Shown: positions 20,238 through 30,530 of the stretch, piece by piece
Numbering within the stretch: position 1 is the stretch's first letter
Layout: each line of letters begins with the position of its first letter
NCBI GenBank assembly: GCA_963922205.1
Contig: CAWUHX010000115.1
Coordinates: forward strand, 372,001-436,000
Direction of reading: 5' to 3'
From: Romanomermis culicivorax
Taxonomy: Eukaryota > Nematoda > Enoplea > Mermithida > Mermithidae
DNA: 64,000 nucleotides
Notes under the pieces: generated by a model
The model's input: only the letters and a program-made list of their open reading frames with translations
Database searches by the model: none
Told to the model about the DNA's origin: nothing
Translations under genes and position numbers: made by a program

Positions 20238-22811
20238 TCAAATTTTTGGATACTTGCCGATATTTTGGCTTTCTTGGCAAAACGACGAATTGTAGTACGA
20301 TCGGTTTTCGAAAATCGGTCGTTGTTGAAAAGGACGACTGGGATAAAATGGACGATTTCGCTGGTCGAAACGTGGATTTTGAAACTGCGGATGTTGATTA
20401 AAATTGTTGCTCAATGGACGACCAAATGCACTTGGGCCTCGAGGTTGATAATTGCCTGTTCGTTCATTTGCCCGTGGGTAGAAGAAACGCTGATTTTGAT
20501 CATTTACTTGGGGACGAGGGCGATTCGAAGTGAAGTGATTACTGTGAAAAGGCCGGTTTTGATATGGATTGTAACGACGATCGTTGCTATTGAAACTAAA
20601 ATCACTATGATATCTGGAAAAGTCTGAGCTTCGATTATTAGGGGGGAACATAGAATTTCGCTGATTCGTCTGCGATCTACAGTTATCAGATGCTGAGTTT
20701 TGAGAATCTGGATGCTGTGAATATAGTTCACAATTCACCCGCCTACTTTCCTCATGCTTCACTCGCTCGTTCTTCACTGTAATTTTTTCGACAAAATTTT
20801 CGAGCCACTTTAATCTTACTTGCTCTAGACCCACGACCTTCTGTTCAGGTGAACACGTCGTTCCAAGAATACTTTTCTCAGCAGTTTGCAATGCAGTTTT
20901 CATGGAAGATAGTTCTACTAAAGCTGCATGCGCTTCCTTGTCTTTGGTTCCCCTTTTGAACCTTTTACTCCAGGAGTTAATAACCAACTTTGTGTCCTTA
21001 GAAGTATGTAACTGTGATGTAACTATTGGCCGAAATCGTCTTGCCGTTGTCAATTTCATATGAACTGATTTTGCAAGAGTGAAAGGACCTCGCTCGCTTA
21101 TCGACTTACCTTTGAGTAGTTTTCGTTGTTTCTGATGAGCTTTCTTTGCATTAGCACCGCGGTTTGATAGAAGACGAGTGAAAATTAATTTTTTCATCAG
21201 TTTGATCGCTTTTGAAAGATATTTCAATTTTTGTTGAGGGAGATCGAGAAAAATTGAGCAGAGACGATGAGTAAAATATTGAACTTTGGCGAAGAAATAA
21301 TTTGAACGAAAAATCGCAGATTTAGGGAAGGTGTGTTTGTATGCTAGGGCTTCGGAAACATAGGATTTAACGATTTTATAGAGATCGGGAGGCAATTGCT
21401 TTCCTTTTTCAACATTTTCTAGCAATGAAAATTTAAAATTTGGTAGTGAAATTGTTTGTGTTTGTGATTGTTGATGGTTTTTATCCAAGAAATGAGTAAT
21501 ATACTTTGGATGTAAAAAAATATAGAAATTGGTCAAGTCGATCTGATACTGATGAAGGCTCACATAAAATTGAAAATGAAGAAATAGTTCGTAATCTAAG
21601 TTGATTGTCCGGTAGTTAGTGCCCAAGAACTTCAATGACAGTAGGTCACTTCCATTCGCTTTTCTTCCAATACCAGGCCTTGATAATTGTAACTCTTCGA
21701 CATCCATGGTCTCAGAAAATAGTTCCGATTCCATCGACCCTTGACCATAATCAGCTGCTAATTTCAAGTCAGCTAATTCTTCCAGTATGGTATTCCATAC
21801 ATCATCATCATTATTTAATGATGGACTTTCCTCGGGCACATCTGGCAACTCTATGATTTCATGGCACAATAACATTGGATCAATGCTTACAGCATTTCGA
21901 GTTGGTGCAGCCCATGAGACATCAAAGCGAGGAGCAATTTCAGCCACCTCCTTTGTGAAATATCTAGGTCTACTCTTGATAGACGATGGCCATTTTCCAC
22001 TTTCTAGTATACGGGCAGCCAAGTCCTTGGACAGTCTTTGCAACTTTTCCGGCCAAAGACTGGCTTCACCAACCAACAGAAAATACAACATTAGATCCAA
22101 GGTTTGTGTAACCAAGAGGGTGGCGGTTGCCTTGTGACCTTCATCAATGATATCATGATCCGTACTCCAATAATTGTCAAAAATATGTTTTTCAACTGAA
22201 ACTGGTGAAGAATGGAAGCAACTCCGGAAAATTTGATTTAAGCTTTTACAGTTGGGTAAATCCATAATGTCTTTGAAACCAACGAAAGACCCAGGACGCT
22301 CTAAAGCTAGTTCAGGCTGTCCATGATAAAAATTTGCAACGTCAAAAATTGATTGTGATTTATTGAAAAATTGTTTGGAGACCCATGATTCGATGTGATC
22401 TTTCAATCCGCTAAGACCATATGTTACTTTTGCAATCGAGGGATCAGTAAATAGTTCAAAAAGATATTTGCGAAAAGTTTGGCTATTTTCGAAAACAGAA
22501 TATGGGAAAAAATAAACCGATTTCGGATTTGATGGATTGAAAACGTGAATCAAAAAACCGCGAATGTGGTGGATTGGTTGATAATCATTTATAATTTCCA
22601 AAAATTGGATTTCAGTATAACCAAGAGGCAGAATTACCGTAATTGGTATTTCACTTTCCTTAGAATCCTTTACCAATCGACGGATTACAATTTCGCCTTC
22701 TCGATCATTTGTAACATCGATGGCTTGTTCAATTCCTTCACCAGGCTGACGGCGTAAATTTTCCTCCCACGCTAAAACTTTCCACGGACCATCAGCGAAA
22801 GGTAGTTTCAC
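20238..22811 (-). CDS. Retrotransposon ORF2: accessory protein of unknown function, not an envelope
   Basis: An 857-codon uninterrupted frame, starting 126 bp after the gag-pol stop. I see no signal peptide, furin site or membrane anchor, so it is not an env gene. Residues about 55-265 have a helix and strand pattern faintly like a DEDD-type 3'-5' exonuclease (VTYGLSGLKDHIESWV, IFDVANFYHG, a late NYWSTDHDIIDE helix), but the catalytic acidic positions are not evident, so any such domain would be degenerate or the likeness chance. The middle (about 430-650) is basic and helical (KLKYLSKAIKLMKKL, QKQRKLLKGK). From about residue 690 to the end it is a low-complexity region rich in Asn, Arg, Phe, Gln, Pro and Ser with many RP, NRP and RFF steps, typical of disordered RNA-binding or condensate-forming tails. 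Function unknown. Confidence 0.85.
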   Translation of the reverse strand: MKLPFADGPWKVLAWEENLRRQPGEGIEQAIDVTNDREGEIVIRRLVKDSKESEIPITVILPLGYTEIQFLEIINDYQPIHHIRGFLIHVFNPSNPKSVYFFPYSVFENSQTFRKYLFELFTDPSIAKVTYGLSGLKDHIESWVSKQFFNKSQSIFDVANFYHGQPELALERPGSFVGFKDIMDLPNCKSLNQIFRSCFHSSPVSVEKHIFDNYWSTDHDIIDEGHKATATLLVTQTLDLMLYFLLVGEASLWPEKLQRLSKDLAARILESGKWPSSIKSRPRYFTKEVAEIAPRFDVSWAAPTRNAVSIDPMLLCHEIIELPDVPEESPSLNNDDDVWNTILEELADLKLAADYGQGSMESELFSETMDVEELQLSRPGIGRKANGSDLLSLKFLGTNYRTINLDYELFLHFQFYVSLHQYQIDLTNFYIFLHPKYITHFLDKNHQQSQTQTISLPNFKFSLLENVEKGKQLPPDLYKIVKSYVSEALAYKHTFPKSAIFRSNYFFAKVQYFTHRLCSIFLDLPQQKLKYLSKAIKLMKKLIFTRLLSNRGANAKKAHQKQRKLLKGKSISERGPFTLAKSVHMKLTTARRFRPIVTSQLHTSKDTKLVINSWSKRFKRGTKDKEAHAALVELSSMKTALQTAEKSILGTTCSPEQKVVGLEQVRLKWLENFVEKITVKNERVKHEESRRVNCELYSQHPDSQNSASDNCRSQTNQRNSMFPPNNRSSDFSRYHSDFSFNSNDRRYNPYQNRPFHSNHFTSNRPRPQVNDQNQRFFYPRANERTGNYQPRGPSAFGRPLSNNFNQHPQFQNPRFDQRNRPFYPSRPFQQRPIFENRSYYNSSFCQESQNIGKYPKI

Positions 22812-22937
22812 ATTGGTCGAGGTTTTTTCTAAAAATATCCTTGGACTTTATAATTTAAATTTTGGTTTGGTCAGAGGTTTGTCAGAAACAATTGAAATTG
22901 AGAAAAAGAATTGATCTTAAAATTTAATATTCTGTGG

Positions 22938-25900
22938 TCACTTTCCTAAAAATTGATCATCTTTCATGGCTAACTCTTCTAAATAATTGTCGACTTTAGC
23001 CTGAACAGCTTTTTCACGCCTCGTCACTGAACGTAGTTCAGATTGTTTGGCTGCATATGGGAAAATTTGATCTGATTTAAAGAGCATGATCTTTTCATTC
23101 TCAAATAATTTTACAGCAAATACATTATCCGGGCAATGGGGAAACTGATTTTTGGTTTCCTCAGGGCAAAGAACTACGGCACATTTCCAAGTTTTATCGA
23201 TTGGGACTACTATTGGGTCTCCTACTCGACCTCCATTTGGTGTTACAACTCTCCTACTAAAATTATAAGCATCAATAATGTTAGGCATTGTTTTTTGAAA
23301 TGTGATATCTCTATTTTGTACTGTTTGAAGTTCCTCAGTCACAAGACTTGCATCTGCTGTCTGCTTTTCAATATTCTCATCCTCTCGATTGTAGTACAGA
23401 CGAAGTTGATTAGCATGAACTTCGCGATCTGGTGCTTGAGTATTAAAGGACCTGATTATATAGTTTACTGGTGAAGTCCTGGCAATTATTTCATAAGGTC
23501 CTATCCAATGGGGATTCAGTTTTCCTGCAACTCCTTTTCCACGTCTGCTATTCACGAGCCAGACTGGTTGCTTTTCATCATACTCTATAGCAACTGTTTT
23601 CTTGTCATAATAAGATTTTTGTTTCGTTTGAGATTTTGCCAAAGTTAGTTCAGCAATTTTTCTCGCATTACCTAGACGTTCATTTATGATATTGACATCC
23701 CATGGACCATTTACAGTTGGATCAATAGAACTTCTTAGCACTTGATCAAGAGGAAATTGAGGGTCACGACCATAAATCAGTTTGAAAGGTGTTGCATTAG
23801 TTGACACCTGAACTGAGCAATTGTATGCAAAAACTACGTATTGTAACATTTTATCCCATTCTTGTTCATACTGCAAAACACAGGCTGCTAACATACTAAT
23901 TAAAGTACGATTAAATCTTTCAACAAGACCGTCGGTCTCAGGGTGGTAAGGAACAGTCATAATTTTCCTAATTTCGAGTAATTTACATAGTTCTACAACG
24001 ACGCTAGAAGTGAATTGTTTTCCTTGATCTGACAACAATGCCTTTGGGGCACCATGTTGTAAAATCACCTTCAATAATAAAAATTGTGCAATCGTCTCGG
24101 CCCGACTATCTTCTAGAGCACTTGCTATCACCCATCGTGAAAGATATTCCGTGCAAACTACCACATATTTATTCTTAGATTCTGTTTCTGGAAGTTGCAG
24201 AATATCTAGGGCGATCAAGTCGAACATTTTTCCAGACTTGATACTATTCAGCGGACTTTTGGTCGGATTACCTTTCTTAACTGCTTGGCAAATTTTGCAA
24301 CTTCTCACCCAATTCTGAATATCGATCCACATGAGAGGCCACCAATACTTATCTTGAATTCTGCTTAGGGTTTTGACCATTCCTAAATGACAACCGAAGA
24401 GAGAATCGTGGTAATATTCTAAGATTAATTTACGATGCTTTAAAGGTACCACGAGCTGCCATAATTCATGATTAGAAAATTTAAGCCTCCGATAAAGCTG
24501 ATTGTCATCAGCTAACACGAAAATTTTAGCTTCTCGAAGAATAGCTTCGGCTAATTTCGAGTCATTGGGTAATTGATTTAAGGCAAGATAACGACAAAAA
24601 TTTATACAGAATTGATCCTCCCACTGATCAATGCTCCAATTATTAGGAAATTCTTTATGAAACTTCTGAATATCTTTTTCCAGTAACAACTCACTTGCGA
24701 TCTCAGCTGCATTACTTATTGTGACTTTAAAAATATTATGAGCAACAGCTGTGCCGGATCCGATTGAATTTTCAGTCATACTTGCGTTAGATCTTGAAAT
24801 TGGTTCAGTCTTCACAAAATCACTAAAATTCAATCCTTTTTCTGCCTCGACAGAAGGAGAAGATGGTTCTCCAGCTGGACGTCTCGATAATCCATCGGCA
24901 TTAGAATTTACCAGGCCCTTACGATGAAATAAAGCAAATTTATAGGAATTTAGTTCCTGTTGCCATCTCAAAATTCTCCCACTGTTACCTTTGTAACTTT
25001 TCAGTGCTTTAACTGCTGAGCTATCACTGACTAAATCGAAGTCACGACCAAAAATGTAGGGTCGAAAAACGTTTGTTATTGCCCAATACACCGCTAGCAT
25101 TTCTTTTTCATTGATATGATATTTGAGCTCAGTTTCAGATAATATTCTGCTCGCATATGCCACAGCCCACTCTCTTTCTTCATCACGTTGAGCTAAAACA
25201 GCGCCAATACCCTTTTCACAAGCGTCAGTATAAATTATGAACCTTTTACAAAAATCAGGATATCTTAGAGTAGGATAATTAAGAGCTTCTTTCTTCAATT
25301 CAGAGAAAACTTTGGTACATTCATCAGTCCAGATGAATTCCTTTTTACCCTTTCTGAGGTCCATCAAAGTTGATGCTTTCTGTGCAAAATTTGGAATAAA
25401 TCGTCGATAATACTGTATAAAACCAAGAAACGAAGATAGTTCATCCTTATTCTTAGGAACAGGCCAATGTACTATGGCATCAATTTTGCGTGGATCAGGT
25501 CTAATGCCTTCAGGTGAAATGATATGACCAAGGAATGGTACGGTTTTCCTACCGAATTGACATTTACTGGCTTTCATAACAAGTCCTGCACTTCTTAGAC
25601 GATCGAAAACTGTCTGAAGATGGTTCAGATGTTCGACGAAACTATTGGAAAAAATTATTATATCGTCCAGGTAGACCATGCAAAATTTCCAACAAAAGGG
25701 ACTCAAAATGAGATCCATCAATCTCTGAAAAGTCGATGGTGCGTTGCAGAGACCGAATGGCATTACCACAAACTCAAATAACCCTTTCCTAGTGGCAAAC
25801 GCAGTTTTCTCACAACTATCTTCTTCGAGTTCCACTTGCCAATATCCTTGAGACAAATCGATAGTCGAGAAAATCTTGGCAGTGCCCAACGAATCGAGTG

Positions 25901-28900
25901 TATCATCGATTCTTGGCAGGGGGTATACGTCCTTTTTTGTGATCCCATTCAACAACCGAAAATCGATACAGGGTCTCCAAGTCCCGTCTTTTTTCTGAAC
26001 TAAAACGAAATTTGCACGATATGGACTCGCCGAATGCCGAATGATTCCATGTTTGAGCATCTTTTCGACTTCTTCATCGATGATTCGCCTCTGTGACTCG
26101 GGAATTCGCCTTACCATTTGAACTGATGGGGGCTCTGTTCCAGTGTCAATTCGATGTTTAATCAAACCTGTTCGTCCAATACAACCTGTAGCTTCTACGA
26201 ACAAATCAGCATTGTTCGCCAATACTCCAATCAATTCTGACTTTTCTTCTTCATTCAGAATCGAACTTTCAGCAGCAGAAACCGAAAATATTTCGCTCAA
26301 AATTTTCCAAGCGATTTCGCCCTCTACTGCTGCTACCTTGGGCCTAGAACTACCATTAGAACCCAAAAACCCGTTCTGCTCTACCACCGGTACCTGTGGA
26401 GACGGAGAACAACCAGGAAACTTTTGTTCCTGAAACAGGAGTGCGCATCCTCCTCCAGCCAACCCGGCTGATTCATGGAAAACCGTCGGACTTAGACCAT
26501 AAACTACAGAACCTTCTTCCCAAGGTCCCAAACTGCCGAAAACGGTTCCTTTCCTGCAACGAGTTGCTTCATCACTTAAATTAACGAGTAAAACCGGGAT
26601 GCGTCCATCCACAACCTGTGCGATTCCTGCAGCACAGCAAAAACCTTGTTGTTTATCGTTTGGGTCCGGCACAAACAAACCCACACTAAAACTTGCCTCA
26701 CTACTCACATCAATCGTCATTATGATCGAACTACGAGGTGGAATACGGACAGTTTCATAACATTTAACAGCAAAAGAGTTAGTCTTCTGCAATGCAGTAC
26801 AAAATGGAATTCTGATTACTGGTTCAACAGAAGTAACAAATACGATTTTTTTGGAAACGTCAACTATTATACTTCCGTCTTTCATAGCCTCAGCTCCAAG
26901 GAGGATTTTGTATGGCAGTGACTTTACCAAAAGGAACGATGTTTCAAAGACATGAGTTTGATTTCCCGATCTTACAGTAATATTCGTATAAACTTCTCCC
27001 AATACAACGAGCGGATCCATTGACAAACTTCTAATCTTACTTACATTGGTTTCCTGTATCCTTAAATTCTCTCCGACTTCCTGCAATTGGTGCATAAAGT
27101 CTATTCTCATTATATTACATAAGCTTCCATTATCTATTAGAGTATAAGTGGACATTTCTGATTTACCGACTTGAACATAAATATTAGCATGCAGAGACGG
27201 ATCGCAATGTTTAGTTCGGGAATGAAAATTAGTTTCCTCACCGATCACCCCAAAAGCAGAAGACTGATTATTAACAGGTTGAGAATTACTGCCAAAATCA
27301 CGAGAATTATTAACGGAATCACGGGACTTATTACTCACAGAATTAGTTTGCATGTATGGACATTGATAAGCTCTGTGACCTTTTCCATTACAAATAAAAC
27401 AAACGAAAGTGTGGTCCCGGTTTTGCTGAGGACAATGCCTTTTGAGATGGCCTGCCTGATTGCAATGATAACAGATCAAAGAAGGGGGTTTTCTACTATT
27501 TTGTTGACTGTAATTTTCAGCATGGACATTCGAAGTTTTGAAGAATTGAGACTTATCCTGTTGCATTTTTCTAGCGCCATAAGGGACAAATTCTGTATTT
27601 GATTGATACGGTTTAAAATCCGACTTGGTAGTGGGAAATGATTGGAAACCCTTGGTGCTCCTGAACGTCGCTTTTGGTTTAGCCAACTGACGTAAGGATA
27701 TCTCATTTTCGGCAAAATTAATGGCATCATCGAGAGAGAAACATCGCTGTTTAAGAATTTCCAGTCTTAAAGATTCATCGGTAATGGCTTCGACATACAT
27801 AGTAACTAATTCAGATTCATCGAATCCCGGTTTCTTATTGATGTACGCTTTACGCGCTTTTTCACGAAAATCTTTTGAAAACTCCATTACGGGTTCATCT
27901 ACTTTCTGAACGCGTCTTCTCAACTCATTTCTCAGACGATCAAAGTGTTGAGTCGGTACGAGTTTACTTAACAATTCACTTTTAAGTTTCGACCAGTTTT
28001 TTCTATGTTCTAGATCTATAGAGTCAAGAACATGGGCTGCTCTGCCTTCAGTAAGATTTACAACGAGCCAATGTTTATACTCATCAGACCAATTAGAAGC
28101 CGACGCAGTTCTTTCTAGCTTTCCAAGCCACTCAAGAAAATCTTCTGGACATGTTCCATCACAAGTTTTGAATTGACGTGGAACCTTAAACTCTTTTTCC
28201 AGCCTTTCAGTGCAATGACTTCTTTGAGATAGCGAAGGACATGGACTGGGTATGCGTGAAGTTTTATGTTCTTTCTTGACTGGTTGAGGCGCTTGCTCAT
28301 ACTCGTCTTCACTTTCAAAATCTATAATTTTTTCGGTTACTTTAGGCGAAAAGTTGAGTTGACTCTCGAATTTAGTTCGAACATCGTTTAAGTTTTCTTG
28401 AAAATTTATCGAAGGAATATTCTCCATTTTCAATTGAATCTGTGGACAGAAACCCAGAAAATGAGTAAATTTTTGTATTTGTGACGAATTTTCGTTCGAA
28501 GCTTTCTCCATCTTCCTCATTTTATGTTGTAGTCTTATGAATGTTTCACCACACGCTTCATCTAGCTTGTTCAACCCTTGCTCATACTTTATGATGGAAG
28601 AATTAAAATTTAGTTTCATCTCCTCCACACATCCTTTCTCGAGCGAATTCTTCTTCAAATGATCTGTCATAGAATGTAGTTCTTCCAGATCCTGTGATGT
28701 GCTACTTTTCAGTACATGGAAATTCTGCTTAAGCTCGTCAATCTCAGAAACTAGTTTACCCAGTTTATCTTGAAAATCTTCCTTCAGAAAAGAAATGTTA
28801 GAAGCTAGTTCTACTGTACTTTTCTGCAACTTATCTACCTGATTATTTCTACTATTGTTTTCTTTCATTGCCGATAAGCACGGTTCAATATCAGATTTCA

Positions 28901-29369
28901 ACTCTACATACGAATCATTCAATATAGCAACACGATCCGATAATTCAGTGAGCCTACTAAGCGCTTCAATTACTGTAAGATTCATCTGATGCATAGAAGC
29001 TAGTTCTTGAACATCTTCTGAATTCCCAGACTTCTTTGGCGTAGCCTCTAACACAGCAGGAGCAGGAGATTCTTTCAATTTAAATACGAAATTATCGACA
29101 GTACTCTGTGTAATTCCTTTCTTAGCACTTCTTAAATTATCAGTCACATAATCAGTGAGCTGAGACACTACAGTATCCTTGTCAGAATAGTCAGTTTCCA
29201 AGCCGATGTTGTTAAAAATTATTTGATAAATAGGATCATCAAGAGGTAAACTCTTAAGCTGAAAAAATTTGATTCTGTTGGTATTCTTGCCTGTATCCAT
29301 TTGTAACGACGATATCAAATGAGGCGTACGACAAACGTAACGATCAAATACGAGTAATAATACGGACAA
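22938..29369 (-). CDS. Ty3/gypsy gag-pol polyprotein, intact
   Basis: A single 2143-codon frame; the likely start is the Met at 29300 (MDTGKNTNR), giving about 2120 residues. Domains in order, counted from the upstream Met: an N-terminal coiled coil (about 80-330); a retrotransposon capsid region with FLEWLGKLERTASASNW (about 410-560); two CCHC zinc knuckles, CYHCNQAGHLKRHC and CFICNGKGHRAYQC (about 630-665); an aspartic protease with LIDNGS (about 745), where Asn replaces the usual Thr of DTG; reverse transcriptase with FSTIDLSQGYWQ and VYLDD (about 1230); RNase H with YTDA, NEKEM and SDSS; integrase with an HHCC zinc finger (about 1655-1695) and DDE residues in IALDIL, LSDQGKQF and LVERFNRT; and a GPY-type C-terminal module (HWIGPYEII). 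There is no gag/pol frameshift and no chromodomain that I can see. Confidence 0.97.
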   Translation of the reverse strand: MSVLLLVFDRYVCRTPHLISSLQMDTGKNTNRIKFFQLKSLPLDDPIYQIIFNNIGLETDYSDKDTVVSQLTDYVTDNLRSAKKGITQSTVDNFVFKLKESPAPAVLEATPKKSGNSEDVQELASMHQMNLTVIEALSRLTELSDRVAILNDSYVELKSDIEPCLSAMKENNSRNNQVDKLQKSTVELASNISFLKEDFQDKLGKLVSEIDELKQNFHVLKSSTSQDLEELHSMTDHLKKNSLEKGCVEEMKLNFNSSIIKYEQGLNKLDEACGETFIRLQHKMRKMEKASNENSSQIQKFTHFLGFCPQIQLKMENIPSINFQENLNDVRTKFESQLNFSPKVTEKIIDFESEDEYEQAPQPVKKEHKTSRIPSPCPSLSQRSHCTERLEKEFKVPRQFKTCDGTCPEDFLEWLGKLERTASASNWSDEYKHWLVVNLTEGRAAHVLDSIDLEHRKNWSKLKSELLSKLVPTQHFDRLRNELRRRVQKVDEPVMEFSKDFREKARKAYINKKPGFDESELVTMYVEAITDESLRLEILKQRCFSLDDAINFAENEISLRQLAKPKATFRSTKGFQSFPTTKSDFKPYQSNTEFVPYGARKMQQDKSQFFKTSNVHAENYSQQNSRKPPSLICYHCNQAGHLKRHCPQQNRDHTFVCFICNGKGHRAYQCPYMQTNSVSNKSRDSVNNSRDFGSNSQPVNNQSSAFGVIGEETNFHSRTKHCDPSLHANIYVQVGKSEMSTYTLIDNGSLCNIMRIDFMHQLQEVGENLRIQETNVSKIRSLSMDPLVVLGEVYTNITVRSGNQTHVFETSFLLVKSLPYKILLGAEAMKDGSIIVDVSKKIVFVTSVEPVIRIPFCTALQKTNSFAVKCYETVRIPPRSSIIMTIDVSSEASFSVGLFVPDPNDKQQGFCCAAGIAQVVDGRIPVLLVNLSDEATRCRKGTVFGSLGPWEEGSVVYGLSPTVFHESAGLAGGGCALLFQEQKFPGCSPSPQVPVVEQNGFLGSNGSSRPKVAAVEGEIAWKILSEIFSVSAAESSILNEEEKSELIGVLANNADLFVEATGCIGRTGLIKHRIDTGTEPPSVQMVRRIPESQRRIIDEEVEKMLKHGIIRHSASPYRANFVLVQKKDGTWRPCIDFRLLNGITKKDVYPLPRIDDTLDSLGTAKIFSTIDLSQGYWQVELEEDSCEKTAFATRKGLFEFVVMPFGLCNAPSTFQRLMDLILSPFCWKFCMVYLDDIIIFSNSFVEHLNHLQTVFDRLRSAGLVMKASKCQFGRKTVPFLGHIISPEGIRPDPRKIDAIVHWPVPKNKDELSSFLGFIQYYRRFIPNFAQKASTLMDLRKGKKEFIWTDECTKVFSELKKEALNYPTLRYPDFCKRFIIYTDACEKGIGAVLAQRDEEREWAVAYASRILSETELKYHINEKEMLAVYWAITNVFRPYIFGRDFDLVSDSSAVKALKSYKGNSGRILRWQQELNSYKFALFHRKGLVNSNADGLSRRPAGEPSSPSVEAEKGLNFSDFVKTEPISRSNASMTENSIGSGTAVAHNIFKVTISNAAEIASELLLEKDIQKFHKEFPNNWSIDQWEDQFCINFCRYLALNQLPNDSKLAEAILREAKIFVLADDNQLYRRLKFSNHELWQLVVPLKHRKLILEYYHDSLFGCHLGMVKTLSRIQDKYWWPLMWIDIQNWVRSCKICQAVKKGNPTKSPLNSIKSGKMFDLIALDILQLPETESKNKYVVVCTEYLSRWVIASALEDSRAETIAQFLLLKVILQHGAPKALLSDQGKQFTSSVVVELCKLLEIRKIMTVPYHPETDGLVERFNRTLISMLAACVLQYEQEWDKMLQYVVFAYNCSVQVSTNATPFKLIYGRDPQFPLDQVLRSSIDPTVNGPWDVNIINERLGNARKIAELTLAKSQTKQKSYYDKKTVAIEYDEKQPVWLVNSRRGKGVAGKLNPHWIGPYEIIARTSPVNYIIRSFNTQAPDREVHANQLRLYYNREDENIEKQTADASLVTEELQTVQNRDITFQKTMPNIIDAYNFSRRVVTPNGGRVGDPIVVPIDKTWKCAVVLCPEETKNQFPHCPDNVFAVKLFENEKIMLFKSDQIFPYAAKQSELRSVTRREKAVQAKVDNYLEELAMKDDQFLGK

Positions 29370-29462
29370 TAAAAAAATACGATGACCAGCGCAAGCTTTT
29401 TTAACGACAATGAAAAGACTGGCCAGGTCTGGTCCACTATCGTCAGGTCAGCTGTTGTCTAT

Positions 29463-29478
29463 CCTGGTGCCAGCACCA
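29463..29478 (-). promoter_or_regulatory. Primer-binding site next to the 5' LTR
   Basis: On the - strand the LTR end is followed at once by TGGTGCTGGCACCAGG, beginning with TGG as expected for pairing with the CCA end of a tRNA. The tRNA is not identified. The first 14 nt also form a 6-bp self-complementary hairpin. Confidence 0.65.
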
Positions 29479-29827
29479 TGTAATATTTTGGTCACCTATG
29501 GATAGTAGGGAAGGCTGGACAACCCAGACGGTGTATATTTCATGACCCATTTTCCTAGAGGAGGGATATGAGCCCACCCAAGAAAAAGTGGAGAGGCACA
29601 CGAGTTTCGAACTTTACTTCAGACGATACGGACACCTCTACTGAAAAACACACAAAAACTAAACAATAAAAATATGAACAAATGACAGATCAATCATAAT
29701 TATAAATGAAAATGAAGAAAAACAAATTCATGGGTGGCGAAAACTTGATACAAAAGAATAATAAATGAGAACGGTTAATTTGCATACACAACGAAAATAT
29801 TTTTTTTTTTTGGTGGATCATATTACA
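29479..29827 (-). repeat. 5' LTR (right end in window)
   Basis: 349 bp, TGTAATA...TATTACA; see the matching LTR at 19725. Confidence 0.95.
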
Positions 29828-29831
29828 TATT

Positions 29832-30530
29832 CACGTAAGCTCAAACGTAATCCGGGTTATTGTCAGTCGTCGGCGGATATCTCAAGAACAACTCAAAACT
29901 AAAGCGCGACAAAGGTTTGCTCAAATTTAGAATAGAATTTTGCATCAGAAAAGTCTAATTTGACCAATCCATGTTGTTGTAAATTTGTAATAAAATGAAT
30001 AGAACTGACAAAAAATTGTCTGAAACGGTGCGAATCTATCAGAAATTGAAATCTACAGTAACCCGAAATTTTTTCTAAAGCACAAAACTTCTGTTGTAGT
30101 TGTCCATTTGTCATGATTTATGGCTCAAATTGAAAAATGAAAAGATTTTCGACAAACTCAAAAAAGTTGTTTGGATAGAGTCAGTATTCCCGCCGTAGAT
30201 AAGAGTTGAACCAAGGCTATTGTGTTTTCGAGAGTTTGTATTGAACTCGATCACTCTTACTCTTTTTATTCTATGAAACGATAGAGAATTAAAAATGCTA
30301 TCGAATAAGCTATCACATGCTTTTTAAAGTGAACATGGAGAGAAGTTTTGTAAATTCTAAGATTTCGTTAGATTCCGGCTATCAAGATCATGCATAAGCA
30401 GCAGATAAAGTCGGAGAAAAGTCAAACAAGCTTCGGCCACATATGACTGTGTCGGAAATAAAAATGTATCATTTTGAAGCATGTCCTTTGATATGCCTCA
30501 ACTAAAACTCGAATTGGGTTTTGATGGATA
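29832..30530. other. Intergenic spacer right of the retrotransposon
   Basis: AT-rich with only short open frames; a 71-codon frame on the - strand (29899-30114) has no recognisable features. Nothing supportable. Confidence 0.5.

Larger units (their letters stand above)
19725..29827 (-). mobile_element. Complete Ty3/gypsy-type LTR retrotransposon, about 10.1 kb
   Basis: LTRs lie at 19725-20072 and 29479-29827, both bounded by TGTAATA...TATTACA. The 4-bp target duplication TATT lies at 19721-19724 and 29828-29831. Read on the - strand the order is LTR, primer-binding site, one continuous gag-pol frame, a second frame (ORF2), a polypurine tract, LTR. By eye the LTRs differ only by one T in a poly-T run, which implies recent insertion. 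The integrase follows RT and RNase H, the gypsy order. Confidence 0.97.

Noticed and set aside
20504-22137. Open frames overlapping the retrotransposon ORF2 on the other strand or frame
   Set aside because: Shadows of the 857-codon ORF2.
25763-28318. Shorter frames inside gag-pol
   Set aside because: Shadows of the 2143-codon polyprotein.
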